Positions 42,112-50,499 of a DNA stretch of 64,000 nucleotides are shown in pieces. Below the pieces are notes generated by a model. It searched no databases and was not told the DNA's origin. It saw only the letters and a list, made by a program, of their open reading frames with translations. Source of the DNA: UBA9732 sp963599445 (GTDB taxonomy: Bacteria > Spirochaetota > Spirochaetia > Sphaerochaetales > Sphaerochaetaceae); NCBI GenBank assembly GCA_963599445.1, contig CAVBWZ010000004.1, forward strand, positions 1 to 64,000, in the 5' to 3' direction. A program made the position numbers and the translations under genes. Position 1 is the stretch's first letter, and the number at the start of each line of letters is the position of its first letter.

Positions 42112-42750
42112 ATGAAAGTCACAACCCTCGACGAGAAAACCATCCATGACATAGGCCATGCCTTTGGCTATTACGACTACAAAGAGGAACATGGCTTGGT
42201 GGATGCATACCCAAGCAACGATGCAGCAGCGGAGTATATATGCGGATACGTGAAGATGGCGTTGCAAAGCGGAATGCTCCACACAACAAGCAAAGGCCAA
42301 GAGGCTTTCATTGCATACAAGAAGCCAGGCGAAAGGGTTGGACTCAAAGCCGGACTCATACTCATAAAAGCCATGCTGAACACAATGAAATTGAAGGGTA
42401 TCATCCGCTTTGCCAAGACATTGTCCAAAAGCGGACAAAGTCTGTCGAAACGGTTCGACAAAGAAAAGAAGCCATACATATTCGTAGGGCTTGTCTGTGT
42501 CAGAGAGCAATACCAAGGACAGGGCTACATGAGAAAAGCCATGGACATAGCTTTTGCAGAAGGCGAAAGACTTGGAATCCCAGTGGTACTTGAGACCGAT
42601 GCCAAGTCAAAGTGCGACAAATACATGCACCTTGGAATGGAGCTTGCAGGAACGAGGAAGTTCACAACGAGCGGCAAACAAGGTACTTTGTACGACCTTG
42701 TCAAATATCCAAACCGCCAAAAGAAGACTGAGGAGGAACCGTCAAAATGA
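42112..42750 (+). CDS. GNAT-family N-acetyltransferase
   Basis: A 212-residue protein. The acetyl-CoA motif A is VCVREQYQGQGYMRKAMDIAF (about residues 140-160), followed by VVLETDAKSKCDKYMHLGME, the usual strand-helix end. The first 110 residues are a less typical helical domain. The start at 42112 has AGGAG 7 nt upstream; an upstream in-frame Met overlaps the operator. It is co-transcribed with the following membrane protein (ATGA overlap). The acceptor is unknown, and detoxification or small-molecule modification is usual for this subfamily. Confidence 0.8.
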   Translation: MKVTTLDEKTIHDIGHAFGYYDYKEEHGLVDAYPSNDAAAEYICGYVKMALQSGMLHTTSKGQEAFIAYKKPGERVGLKAGLILIKAMLNTMKLKGIIRFAKTLSKSGQSLSKRFDKEKKPYIFVGLVCVREQYQGQGYMRKAMDIAFAEGERLGIPVVLETDAKSKCDKYMHLGMELAGTRKFTTSGKQGTLYDLVKYPNRQKKTEEEPSK

Positions 42751-43226
42751 TTTTACTGCAACTTGCCCTCTACTGCCTGCTTTTCACAGGCATCGTGAAA
42801 CTTGCCGTATTGGAAAATCCTGTGAACGGATTGTTCTTCTACCCAAAGCAAGTACAGGAAAAAGCCATAGAACTCAGCCTTAGTACCAGAAAAACCATAG
42901 ACAGCAGATTCAAACGTTTCATGTCAATTTTCTACATAGTCATGGCAGTGGCACTTGTTCTAATCATAGGTCTATGGAACCATATAACCAACTTCAAAGA
43001 AGCTTACCTTCAGGCCCTCCTCTTTCTCGAAGTCATGAATTGGTATGACGGACTCGTAATAGACAAGCTATGGGTCGGCCACAGCAAATTCTGGCTTATA
43101 CAAGGTCTTGAAGACATCCCCTATGTACAGACATGGCCTCAAATACTGAAGAAACGCCTCTTACTAACCCTGATATGGGCTGTTGGAGCAGCCCTCATAG
43201 CAGTAATCGTCGTCCTTGTTTTCTGA
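42747..43226 (+). CDS. Hypothetical four-helix membrane protein
   Basis: A 159-residue protein with about four membrane segments (residues 3-20, 60-78, 88-105, 138-158) and a conserved-looking acidic/aromatic stretch (FLEVMNWYDGLVIDKLWVGHSKFW). No family assignment. The ATG overlaps the GNAT stop, so both are expressed together. Proteins of this size often accompany MarR- or TetR-controlled acetyltransferases, but no function can be given. Confidence 0.65.
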   Translation: MILLQLALYCLLFTGIVKLAVLENPVNGLFFYPKQVQEKAIELSLSTRKTIDSRFKRFMSIFYIVMAVALVLIIGLWNHITNFKEAYLQALLFLEVMNWYDGLVIDKLWVGHSKFWLIQGLEDIPYVQTWPQILKKRLLLTLIWAVGAALIAVIVVLVF

Positions 43227-43325
43227 ACGACAAACAAACAGCTCAACCATTTCCTTCAGAACAACGTTTTCTGATTTGCAAACAAAGCTCATTTTAAACT
43301 ACAATTATCCGAAGAGGAGTCCTCC

Positions 43326-44090
43326 ATGAAAACACCAACGAAGAGTCCTATGCCCAACGCCATACCAAAACCCAAGATGATTCTGTTCGACTACGGCCAA
43401 ACGCTCGTAAACGAGAAGCAGTTCGACAGCCTAGCAGGAACGAAGGCGCTCCTGGAACACGCAACCGTCAACAGGCACAACCACACAGCGGAGGAAGTGG
43501 ACGTCGTTGCAGCCTCAATGAACCATGAAATTGGCAGAGACGACCCAGAACACAGGCACCTTCAGACAATCGAAATCCCAAACCACATGTTCACATCCTA
43601 CCTCTACCACTCCATGGGCATAGAACTGAGCCTCTCGGAGCAGGAGATAGACAGGACGTTCTGGGACGCTGCCTCACCTGGAGTTCCAACGGACGGAATC
43701 GAAGACCTCCTTGACTTCCTGCATGGAAACGGCATCCGCACAGGCGTCATCAGCAACATCTCCTACTGCGGCGAGGTGGTCGAAGAACGCATCAATCGCC
43801 TGATTCCGAACAACCACTTGGAATTCATCATAGCCACAAGCGAATACATGTTCCGCAAACCCAACCCCCGCATCTTCCACCTTGCACTCGAAAAGGCAAA
43901 CCTCTCCCCGCAGGACGTCTGGTACGCAGGCGACAACCCCAAGGCCGATGTCCAAGGCTCCCACAACGCCGGCCTGCAACCCATCTGGTATCTTGGCGCA
44001 ACGACCACCCCTCAGCCCGATATCCCAGAGCAAAACGATATCCTGACAATCCACCATTGGAACGAATTGAAAGCAATCCTTTCAAAATAA
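43326..44090 (+). CDS. HAD-superfamily hydrolase
   Basis: A 254-residue HAD hydrolase. Motif I is ILFDYGQTLV (about residue 19), where the usual second Asp (DxD) is Gly. Motif II is TGVISNIS, and motifs III/IV are RKPNPRIFHLALEKA and VWYAGDNPKADVQGSHNAG. The C1 cap is helical. The missing acid/base Asp is typical of non-phosphatase HAD branches and makes ordinary phosphatase chemistry doubtful. GAGGAG precedes the ATG and a TTGCAA-18-TACAAT promoter lies upstream. It is followed after 13 nt by an acetyltransferase gene. Confidence 0.82.
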   Translation: MKTPTKSPMPNAIPKPKMILFDYGQTLVNEKQFDSLAGTKALLEHATVNRHNHTAEEVDVVAASMNHEIGRDDPEHRHLQTIEIPNHMFTSYLYHSMGIELSLSEQEIDRTFWDAASPGVPTDGIEDLLDFLHGNGIRTGVISNISYCGEVVEERINRLIPNNHLEFIIATSEYMFRKPNPRIFHLALEKANLSPQDVWYAGDNPKADVQGSHNAGLQPIWYLGATTTPQPDIPEQNDILTIHHWNELKAILSK

Positions 44091-44103
44091 GGCACAATAA
44101 AAG

Positions 44104-44697
44104 ATGACTGAAAAGGAAAAGATGCAAAAACAGATGCTCTACGATGCCAACAACGACGAAGAGCTGATACAGGAAAGGCTCAAAGCCAAGGATCTATGCT
44201 ACGAGTACAACAACCTTCGTCCATCCGACACCTCAAGACAGAAGAAAATAATGCACGATCTGTTGGGATCGACCAAAGGGGATTTCAGCATAGTGGCTCC
44301 GTTTTGGTGCGACTATGGATACAACATCCACATAGGCAGGAATTTCTTTGCGAACCACAACACTGTAATCCTTGATGGAGGCAAGGTCGTTTTTGGAGAC
44401 AACGTGTTCATAGGTCCAAACTGCGGCTTCTACACCGCAGGACATCCAATCGATGCAGAATCCAGAAACAAAGGCTTGGAGCATGCGTACCCTATAGTCA
44501 TTGGCAACGATGTCTGGATTGGAGCCGGTGTACATGTCATGCCAGGAGTCACGATTGGCAGCAATGTCGTGATAGGCGGCGGAAGCATTGTCGTGAAGGA
44601 CATCCCAGACAACTGCATAGCCGTAGGCAATCCCTGCAAGGTCATCCGCAGGATTCAACCGTCTTCATGCGCCCCAACAGCCCAAAGCGCCCAGTAA
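44104..44697 (+). CDS. Maltose/galactoside O-acetyltransferase-like protein
   Basis: A 197-residue left-handed beta-helix acetyltransferase of the Maa/NodL/LacA type. The helical Maa-type N-terminus is followed by hexapeptide repeats (VIGNDVWIGAGVHVMPGVTI), with the catalytic His in YTAGHPID. Such enzymes acetylate sugars from acetyl-CoA, often as export tags. No clear ribosome site; it is probably coupled to the HAD gene. The last ten codons (SCAPTAQSAQ) are supplied by the repeat array that runs into the gene, so the natural C-terminus has been overwritten. Confidence 0.85.
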   Translation: MTEKEKMQKQMLYDANNDEELIQERLKAKDLCYEYNNLRPSDTSRQKKIMHDLLGSTKGDFSIVAPFWCDYGYNIHIGRNFFANHNTVILDGGKVVFGDNVFIGPNCGFYTAGHPIDAESRNKGLEHAYPIVIGNDVWIGAGVHVMPGVTIGSNVVIGGGSIVVKDIPDNCIAVGNPCKVIRRIQPSSCAPTAQSAQ

Positions 44698-44720
44698 GCC
44701 CAGACCGCCCCGTTGATCCC
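44666..44720. repeat. Dispersed copy of the RAYT-type array
   Basis: Units AAAGCGCCC, AGTAAGCCC and AGACCGCCCC with decayed flanks. It contains the exact 17-nt core GCCCAGTAAGCCCAGAC (44689-44705) found beside the RAYT gene. It overlaps the 3' end of the acetyltransferase gene. Confidence 0.85.
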
Positions 44721-44738
44721 AAAAACAAGAAAAGAGCC

Positions 44739-45188
44739 CTACTCAGTCCTGTGCAGCTCCTCCCTGATTGAAGAGAAACAATCAGGCACTTGGGATGACA
44801 ACAACTCCTGCACAGCAGCCACCGAGCCAAGGGCCTTTGCCGTTTCGTAGAACCAGCACTTGTACTCGACGACCTGCAAAGTATGCTTGAGCTCCGCCAT
44901 TTGGTCTTCGACAGCGGACTTCTGTCTTTGGAACATAGCAAGACGAGCATCTATGGTGTCATCGCCTTTCATGGCAAGTTCTATATACTGCTTTATATCC
45001 TTGATGGACATTCCAGCCTTCTTCATGCATCCAATGACCTTGAGCCATTCGATATCGGATTCCTTGAACATGCGGATTCCACCGGAAGACCTTTCAACGA
45101 AAGGAAGAAGCCCCTCCTTGTCGTAATAGCGCAGAGTGGATGCGGGAACATCCAAAAGCCTTGCCATTTCACCCACAGTATAGACCAT
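44739..45188 (-). CDS. MerR-family regulator
   Basis: A 149-residue protein with an N-terminal MerR winged helix (YTVGEMARLLDVPASTLRYYD, residues 3-23), a second wing, then a long dimerisation coiled coil (about 75-115). No metal-binding cysteine cluster, so it is of the organic-ligand or aldehyde type (YhdM/AdhR-like). AGGAGG precedes the ATG at 45188. It is divergent from the cupin/CMD/AKR operon, whose promoter has the elongated 19-bp spacer typical of MerR activation. Confidence 0.88.
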   Translation of the reverse strand: MVYTVGEMARLLDVPASTLRYYDKEGLLPFVERSSGGIRMFKESDIEWLKVIGCMKKAGMSIKDIKQYIELAMKGDDTIDARLAMFQRQKSAVEDQMAELKHTLQVVEYKCWFYETAKALGSVAAVQELLSSQVPDCFSSIREELHRTE

Positions 45189-45233
45189 GTCGAAAACCTC
45201 CTGATTCGGATTCCAGAAACAATAACAAAACCC

Positions 45234-45264
45234 TTGACTTAAACTTAACTTCAAGTTGTATGTT
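45234..45264 (+). promoter_or_regulatory. MerR-type promoter of the cupin operon
   Basis: TTGACT (45234-45239), a 19-nt spacer and TATGTT (45259-45264). The spacer contains AACTTAACTTCAAGTT, an imperfect dyad. Over-long spacing with a dyad between -35 and -10 is the hallmark of MerR-regulated promoters. Confidence 0.75.
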
Positions 45265-45345
45265 CTAGTCGAACTTCAAGCTCAACCACAAACCAAATGC
45301 TAAGCTTGAAACCCAAAACTGTCAACATCAAGGAGTTTTTTCATC

Positions 45346-45777
45346 ATGAAGTACGAAAATGAGACATCATTCGAAAAAGCCAACAAATTTGGAAAAGGAA
45401 CACCAAATACCGCATACGCACAGTATTTCATAGGAAATTCATACCTAAACCCACTTACAGACCCAAAGTGCGGACTCTTTGCCGCAAATGTGACATTCGA
45501 GCCAGGATGCCGCAACAACTGGCATATCCACCATGCAGCCAAAGGCGGTGGACAGCTTTTGATATGCACTGCTGGCGAGGGTTGGTATCAGGAGGAAGGC
45601 AAAGAACCTGTATCACTTCAGGAAGGCAGCGTCATAACGATTCCTGCAAACGTGAAGCATTGGCACGGAGCCAAGAAAGACAGTTGGTTCAGCCACATTG
45701 CAATGGAGATTCCGGGCGAAGGCTGCAGCAACCAGTGGTGCGAACCTGTCACGGACGAAGAATACTCAAAGCTTTGA
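45346..45777 (+). CDS. Cupin-domain protein
   Basis: A 143-residue single-domain cupin with the metal-site motif WHIHHAAKGGGQ (about residue 52) and the second motif GSVITIPANVKHWHGA (about 95). In this operon type (cupin, carboxymuconolactone-decarboxylase-like and aldo-keto reductase under MerR), the proteins are linked to carbonyl/aldehyde stress. The enzymatic activity is not defined. AAGGAG precedes the ATG at about 10 nt. Confidence 0.85.
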   Translation: MKYENETSFEKANKFGKGTPNTAYAQYFIGNSYLNPLTDPKCGLFAANVTFEPGCRNNWHIHHAAKGGGQLLICTAGEGWYQEEGKEPVSLQEGSVITIPANVKHWHGAKKDSWFSHIAMEIPGEGCSNQWCEPVTDEEYSKL

Positions 45778-45814
45778 CTCATCGAAAACAAGGAAACATC
45801 CAAAGGAGAATGCA

Positions 45815-46147
45815 ATGGCTATAAAACAGACAGCAGGTAGGGATGCACTTGGAGAATTCGCACCAAAGTTCGCACAGCTCAATGACGACGTGCTCTTTGG
45901 AGAAGTCTGGAGCAGAGAGGACAAGCTCTCGCTTAGAGACCGCTCGCTTGTGACGGTGGTTGCCCTCATGGCGCAGGGTCTTACGGACGAATCGTTTCGC
46001 TACCACCTCATATCAGCCAAGAAGAACGGCATAACGAAGGAAGAGATTGCAGAGATCGTCACACACGCCGCCTTCTACTGCGGTTGGCCAAAGGCTTGGG
46101 CTGTATTCCGCATGGCAAAGGAGATATGGGCGGACGACGCCGACTGA
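45815..46147 (+). CDS. Carboxymuconolactone decarboxylase-family protein
   Basis: A 110-residue protein that is all helical. The CMD core RSLVTVVALMAQGLTDESFRYHL and EIAEIVTHAAFYCGWPKAW are present. It lacks the CxxC of AhpD-type members, so it is more like the gamma-carboxymuconolactone decarboxylase branch. The ATG at 45815 has AAAGGAG upstream. It is the second gene of the MerR-controlled operon. Confidence 0.87.
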   Translation: MAIKQTAGRDALGEFAPKFAQLNDDVLFGEVWSREDKLSLRDRSLVTVVALMAQGLTDESFRYHLISAKKNGITKEEIAEIVTHAAFYCGWPKAWAVFRMAKEIWADDAD

Positions 46148-46161
46148 CGGCAGACCATACA

Positions 46162-46220
46162 AGGTAGGCCACACAAGGCAAGCCACACCAAACCAACACC
46201 AAACCACAACAAAGACCACA
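46162..46220. repeat. Degenerate 10-14-nt array before the AKR gene
   Basis: AGGTAGGCCACACA, AGGCAAGCCACACC, AAACCAACACC, AAACCACAAC and AAAGACCACA follow one another in the 85-nt gap between the CMD and aldo-keto reductase genes. Confidence 0.6.
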
Positions 46221-46232
46221 AGAGGAAACAAA

Positions 46233-47102
46233 ATGACACTCAACGAAACTTACACACTTTCAAACGGCAAGCGCATCCCAAAGCTAGGCTTGGGAACATG
46301 GTTCATTGACGACTCAAAAACCGCCCAAGCAGTCAGAAACGCCGTTGATATTGGCTATAGGCTAATCGACACCGCACAGGCATACGGAAACGAAAGAGAC
46401 GTAGGAGAAGGGGTCAGAACCTGCAGCATACCAAGAAGCAAGCTTTTCATAGGAAGCAAAATTGCAGCAGAGCTTAAGACATACGATGAAGCTGCAAGAT
46501 CCATAGACGCAACCCTAGAAAGAATGGGATTGGACTACCTTGACCAAATGATCATCCACTCTCCTCAGCCTTGGAAGGAGTTCAGAATCGAAAAACGCTA
46601 CTTCGAAGAGAACAAAGAGGTCTGGCGCGCACTTGAGGACGCATACGAACAAGGCAAGGTCAAAGCCATAGGAGTCTCCAACTTCCTCAAGGACGACCTT
46701 GAGAACATCATGTCCGGTTGCCGAATCAAACCCATGGTCAACCAAATTCTACTTCACATTGCCAACACGGACATGGAGCTTGTGGACTACTGCAAAGCAA
46801 ACGGAATCCTAATCGAAGCCTACTCCCCAATCGCCCACGGAGAAGCGCTAAAGAACCCCGCAATCGCCACCATGGCCGCAAAATACAGCGCAACACCCGC
46901 ACAACTGTGCATCAAATACGCAATCCAACTGGGCACGGTGGCCCTCCCCAAGACCGATAACCCAGAGCACATGAAATCCAATGCAGACGTGGATTTTGAA
47001 ATCTCAAGGGAAGACATGGATGCACTCATCCATATGGAACGCATCCAAAGCTACGGAGACTTCGACATATTCCCAGTATTCAGCGGAAAACCACTAAACT
47101 AA
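46233..47102 (+). CDS. Aldo-keto reductase
   Basis: A 289-residue TIM-barrel NADPH-dependent carbonyl reductase. The catalytic tetrad is visible: Asp in RLIDTAQAYGNE with Tyr in the same stretch, Lys in FIGSKI, His in MIIHSPQPW. The NADPH-site IGVSNF and LPKTDNPEH motifs follow. It is third in the operon with cupin and CMD proteins, so aldehyde or ketone detoxification is likely. AAGAGG precedes the ATG at 46233; the longer ORF would translate the repeat array. Confidence 0.92.
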   Translation: MTLNETYTLSNGKRIPKLGLGTWFIDDSKTAQAVRNAVDIGYRLIDTAQAYGNERDVGEGVRTCSIPRSKLFIGSKIAAELKTYDEAARSIDATLERMGLDYLDQMIIHSPQPWKEFRIEKRYFEENKEVWRALEDAYEQGKVKAIGVSNFLKDDLENIMSGCRIKPMVNQILLHIANTDMELVDYCKANGILIEAYSPIAHGEALKNPAIATMAAKYSATPAQLCIKYAIQLGTVALPKTDNPEHMKSNADVDFEISREDMDALIHMERIQSYGDFDIFPVFSGKPLN

Positions 47103-47121
47103 AGAATCCAAAACACCTACA

Positions 47122-47154
47122 AAAACGGCCTTGGAATCAACCCAAGGCCGTTTT
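47122..47154. terminator. Bidirectional terminator between AKR and aspS
   Basis: A perfect 13-bp stem AAAACGGCCTTGG / CCAAGGCCGTTTT with a 7-nt loop, T-rich on both strands. It serves the AKR operon and the convergent aspS. Confidence 0.92.
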
Positions 47155-47189
47155 CAATTGCGCAGTAGCGCGCACAAAGACCAAGAAAA

Positions 47190-48980
47190 CTACTTCTCGT
47201 CCTTCTCTTCTCTTTTGATGATGAGATGAAGCTCATCAAGCTGCTTCTGGTCCACATCGTTTGGACAATCGTCCATCGGAGAGATTGCGAAGCTGTTTTT
47301 GGGGAAGGCTATGACCTCCTTTATGGAGGACTGCTCGCACATGATCATGACCATACGGTCTATGCCAGGAGCGATTCCACCGTGTGGTGGTGGTCCAAAC
47401 TTGAACGCATTGAGGAGGAATCCAAACTTCTTCTCCCCTTCTTCATCCGAGAAGTTGCAGATGCGGAAGATCCTCTTCTGAAGCTCAACGTCATGGATTC
47501 TTATGGAACCGGAGGCGCATTCGTAGCCGTTCACGACCATGTCGTACAGGTCTCCACGGACCTCGCCGGGGTTCTGTTCAAGGGTATCGATGTACTTGGC
47601 CTGTGGCATGCTGAACATGTGGTGTGCAGCCTCCCAGTGGCCTTCGTCCTCGTTGTACTCGAAGAGTGGGAAGTCAACGATCCAGCAGAACTCGAAGCCT
47701 GGCTTGATGATTCCAAGATCCTTTCCAAGCTTGGATCTCACGGCACCTGCAGAAGCACAGCACTTCTTCCAGTTCTCGTGGGCGACCATGAGGATGACGT
47801 CCCCTTCCTTGGCTCCCATGAACGAACACACTTCGCTTTCCATTCCAACGAAGAACTTTGCGGCGCTTCCGCTGAGTGCGTTGTTGGCACCAACCTTGAG
47901 GAACGGCACGAACTGTGCGCCGTAGACCTTGGCTGTTGCCGCAATCTCGTCCAAGTACTTGCGGGTGAAGTCGAAGCCCTCCGTCTTTGGAGCACATATG
48001 GCCTTCACATAGCCCTTGTTTGCAAGGATTGTCTTGTATGCCTCGAAAGTGGACTTCTGAACAAGCTCGGAGACGTCCTTGATCTCGCAGCCGAACCTGA
48101 GGTCAGGCTTGTCGCAGCCGTAGGTGTTCATTGCATCGTAGTAGTCGATCCTTCTGAAATGGGCAGGAAGGTCGTAGTTCATGACCTGTTTGAACACATG
48201 GCCAAAGAGCCTTTCCATGAGGGAGAGGACATCGTCGCGCTTTACGAAGCTCATCTCAACGTCAAGCTGCGTGAACTCGAGCTGACGGTCGCCACGGGCA
48301 TCCTCGTCTCGATAGCATCGGGCTATCTGGAAGTATTTGTCAAAGCCGCCTACCATGAGAAGCTGTTTGTACAGCTGAGGGCTCTGTGGGAGGGCGTAGA
48401 ACTTGCCGGCGTATTTGCGTGACGGCACGAGGAAGTCCCTGGCTCCCTCCGGCGTGGACCTAATGAGGGTTGGGGTCTCAATTTCGTAGAAGCCCTCTGT
48501 GTAGAGATATTCCCTTATGGCCTTGATGAACTCGTGTCTGAGCCTGATTCTGTCCTGCATGCCGCTTGAGCGCAGGTCGAGGTATCTGTACTTGAGCCTA
48601 AGGTCCTCGTTGGCGGCGTTCTCGCTATCGATCATGAAAGGCAGCGTGGCGCACTTGGAGAGGATGGATATCTTCTGGGCCTTGACCTCTATCTCTCCTG
48701 TAGGCATATCGTGGTTTATCATGTTGTCAGGTCTTAGCCTTACAATGCCCGTCACCGCAATGCAGTACTCCATCCTGAGTTCGGAAGCGGCCTTCTGAAG
48801 CTCAGGGCTTGCATCGTCATCAACGACGACCTGTGTTATTCCGTAACGGTCCCTAAGGTTGATGAAATGGAGTGCTCCGTGGTTTCTGTCACGATGCACC
48901 CAGCCGTTCAGCACAATGGTCTTGCCTGCGTCAGCTCCTCTAAGCTGTCCGCATGTTACAGTACGCTGGTCAAAATTCAT
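47190..48980 (-). CDS. aspS: Aspartyl-tRNA synthetase
   Basis: A 596-residue bacterial-type class II synthetase. The N-terminal OB-fold anticodon domain (GWVHRDRNHGALHFINLRD) is followed by motif 2, CYRDEDARGDRQLEFTQLD (about residue 225). The inserted GAD domain (about 300-410) and motif 3 (GIAPGIDRMVM, about 540) follow. The start at 48980 has AGAGGTG 6 nt upstream. It has a conventional promoter and short leader, unlike the leaderless neighbour it diverges from. Whether it also makes Asp-tRNA-Asn cannot be told. Confidence 0.96.
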   Translation of the reverse strand: MNFDQRTVTCGQLRGADAGKTIVLNGWVHRDRNHGALHFINLRDRYGITQVVVDDDASPELQKAASELRMEYCIAVTGIVRLRPDNMINHDMPTGEIEVKAQKISILSKCATLPFMIDSENAANEDLRLKYRYLDLRSSGMQDRIRLRHEFIKAIREYLYTEGFYEIETPTLIRSTPEGARDFLVPSRKYAGKFYALPQSPQLYKQLLMVGGFDKYFQIARCYRDEDARGDRQLEFTQLDVEMSFVKRDDVLSLMERLFGHVFKQVMNYDLPAHFRRIDYYDAMNTYGCDKPDLRFGCEIKDVSELVQKSTFEAYKTILANKGYVKAICAPKTEGFDFTRKYLDEIAATAKVYGAQFVPFLKVGANNALSGSAAKFFVGMESEVCSFMGAKEGDVILMVAHENWKKCCASAGAVRSKLGKDLGIIKPGFEFCWIVDFPLFEYNEDEGHWEAAHHMFSMPQAKYIDTLEQNPGEVRGDLYDMVVNGYECASGSIRIHDVELQKRIFRICNFSDEEGEKKFGFLLNAFKFGPPPHGGIAPGIDRMVMIMCEQSSIKEVIAFPKNSFAISPMDDCPNDVDQKQLDELHLIIKREEKDEK

Positions 48981-49002
48981 GCTAAGCACCTCTTTGCCGC
49001 CA

Positions 49003-49031
49003 ATTGTAGCATTGTGCAAAATGCGTTTCAA
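49003..49031 (-). promoter_or_regulatory. aspS promoter
   Basis: On the minus strand, TTGAAA (49031-49026), 17 nt, TACAAT (49008-49003). The leader is about 15-20 nt with an AGAGGTG site. No T-box. Confidence 0.7.
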
Positions 49032-49121
49032 GCATTTCACACTGCATTTCACGCTCAAGAAGCACTCAAGAAAGCCTCAAGAAGATGCATCAAGAATCCG
49101 CATACATTTGCATACAATTTG
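49032..49121. repeat. 11-13-nt degenerate array in the aspS divergent spacer
   Basis: Units GCATTTCACACT, GCATTTCACGCT, CAAGAAGCACT, CAAGAAAGCCT, CAAGAAGATGCAT and CAAGAATCCGCAT lie between the two divergent promoters and end at the -35 of the 49,154 gene. Confidence 0.75.
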
Positions 49122-49147
49122 CAAGAACGCACCTTTGCTGATAGAAT
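49119..49147 (+). promoter_or_regulatory. Leaderless promoter of the 49,154 gene
   Basis: TTGCAA (49119-49124), 17 nt, TAGAAT (49142-49147), then 6 nt to the ATG. Confidence 0.68.
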
Positions 49148-49153
49148 CTAGCC

Positions 49154-49783
49154 ATGAGCACAAGAAGCAGAATAAAAGCGTTTGAAATATTCACGAAAGC
49201 CCTCGCGCTCTTGGAGACGCAGGACAAGGACCTCTTCGCCTGGCCGCGCAACCGCATCACACTCACCCACGCACTGGCCGTCCACATCCACGACATCCTT
49301 GAAGACCCCTCCTACTCCGTGGACCTCTACCCCTCCACCACGAAGTCGCGTCGCTCATCCAATGCCGATATCCTTGTGCACAACCGCCAGAGCGGACACC
49401 AGATTCTAGCCATAGTGTGCCGCAACGACTATCTGACAGAGCACGAACAGACAGAGCTCTCCTCCATTGTAATGGAAGGAACTTCACAAGACGGCCCGTC
49501 ATGCGACCTCGTGCTTGCCGTCTCCTTCATGCCACAGAGAAGCTACATGCTCATATACATAGCCAACGACGACGGTGTTGAGTACTACCATTTCGACCGC
49601 AACCTCATGATAATGGAGCCCGTCAGACGCCGCACCATAGAGGAGGAGCTCAACGACAAGGAGCAGCCAACGTTGGTGAAGATCAAAAGACGCCGTCGCA
49701 GGACGGAGGCGGCGCCAAGTGGTACGGAACCCGTATCAGAGGGAAGCCCAAGGGAAATCCCAGAGGAGCCCAAAGAGCCATGA
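49154..49783 (+). CDS. Hypothetical protein coupled to DUF6062
   Basis: A 209-residue protein not recognised. An alpha/beta core of about 150 residues (ADILVHNRQSGHQILAIVC, YMLIYIANDDGVEYYHF) is followed by a basic stretch (KIKRRRRR) and a Pro/Glu-rich disordered tail. The core's strand-charged-strand pattern (DILV..ILAIVCRND) is reminiscent of restriction-endonuclease-like folds, but this is weak. There is no Shine-Dalgarno; a leaderless promoter precedes it. The stop overlaps the DUF6062 start (ATGA), so the two act or are at least made together. Confidence 0.65.
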   Translation: MSTRSRIKAFEIFTKALALLETQDKDLFAWPRNRITLTHALAVHIHDILEDPSYSVDLYPSTTKSRRSSNADILVHNRQSGHQILAIVCRNDYLTEHEQTELSSIVMEGTSQDGPSCDLVLAVSFMPQRSYMLIYIANDDGVEYYHFDRNLMIMEPVRRRTIEEELNDKEQPTLVKIKRRRRRTEAAPSGTEPVSEGSPREIPEEPKEP

Positions 49784-50496
49784 GCGTCAAATACCAGCTT
49801 GAAACGATTCCAGTCTGGGACGGCATATCAAGCCAATCCGAATGCTTCATCTGCGACCTCATGGAGGAAGCGCAGAAGGACTCCATATCGTTCTACCTAG
49901 GCTCCTCCGTCATGAACCCGGAAACCAGAGTGAAGGTCAACTCCGTAGGATTCTGTCCGCAGCACACATCAATGCTCGTCCAAAGCGGGAGCCCAAACTC
50001 CATGGCGGTCATGTGGGAGTCCCACTTCGAAGAGACCCGCAGGCAGATGGACAAAGTGCTGGATGAAATGGAGCACCCAAAGAACGTAGCCAAGACTGCT
50101 CGCAAGCTGAGAGAAACCCTGGAGCTGCGCGAACACGGATGCCTTATCTGCGACCGCATGGAAGAAAGGCTGAGCCGCTACTGCTTCACAATCCCCTACC
50201 TTTGGGGACAGGACATGCAGTTCCGTGAAGCCTTTGCAAAATCCAAAGGATTCTGTCTACCACACATGGCAAGGATAATGGAGCTTGCCACTGAGGCTTT
50301 GGACTCAAAGACCGCCAAGGACTTCTCCTGCGCCATGGCAGAGCTTCAGAGACGCAACCTTGAGAGGGTGGCGCATGACCTCTGGTACATGACGGAGCAT
50401 TACAAGAGCGAAAACCGCGACAAGCCTTGGAATGGATGCGAAGACGCCCAAAAACGTGCAGTCTACAAAGAGATAAGCCACATCACGACACGTTGA
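49780..50496 (+). CDS. DUF6062 family protein
   Basis: A 238-residue cytoplasmic protein with paired cysteine motifs: CFICDLM (about residue 23), FCPQHT (about 52), CLICDRM (about 124), FCLPHM (about 151). The duplicated CxxC..CxxH arrangement suggests two metal-binding half-domains. DUF6062 occurs in spirochaetes and Firmicutes and has no known function. It overlaps the upstream gene by 4 nt. Confidence 0.78.
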   Translation: MSVKYQLETIPVWDGISSQSECFICDLMEEAQKDSISFYLGSSVMNPETRVKVNSVGFCPQHTSMLVQSGSPNSMAVMWESHFEETRRQMDKVLDEMEHPKNVAKTARKLRETLELREHGCLICDRMEERLSRYCFTIPYLWGQDMQFREAFAKSKGFCLPHMARIMELATEALDSKTAKDFSCAMAELQRRNLERVAHDLWYMTEHYKSENRDKPWNGCEDAQKRAVYKEISHITTR

Positions 50497-50499
50497 AGT

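Noticed and set aside
47226..48422. 398-residue plus-strand ORF opposite aspS
   Set aside because: Antisense shadow of a codon-biased synthetase gene; low-complexity Val/Leu-rich translation without motifs, and no ribosome site.
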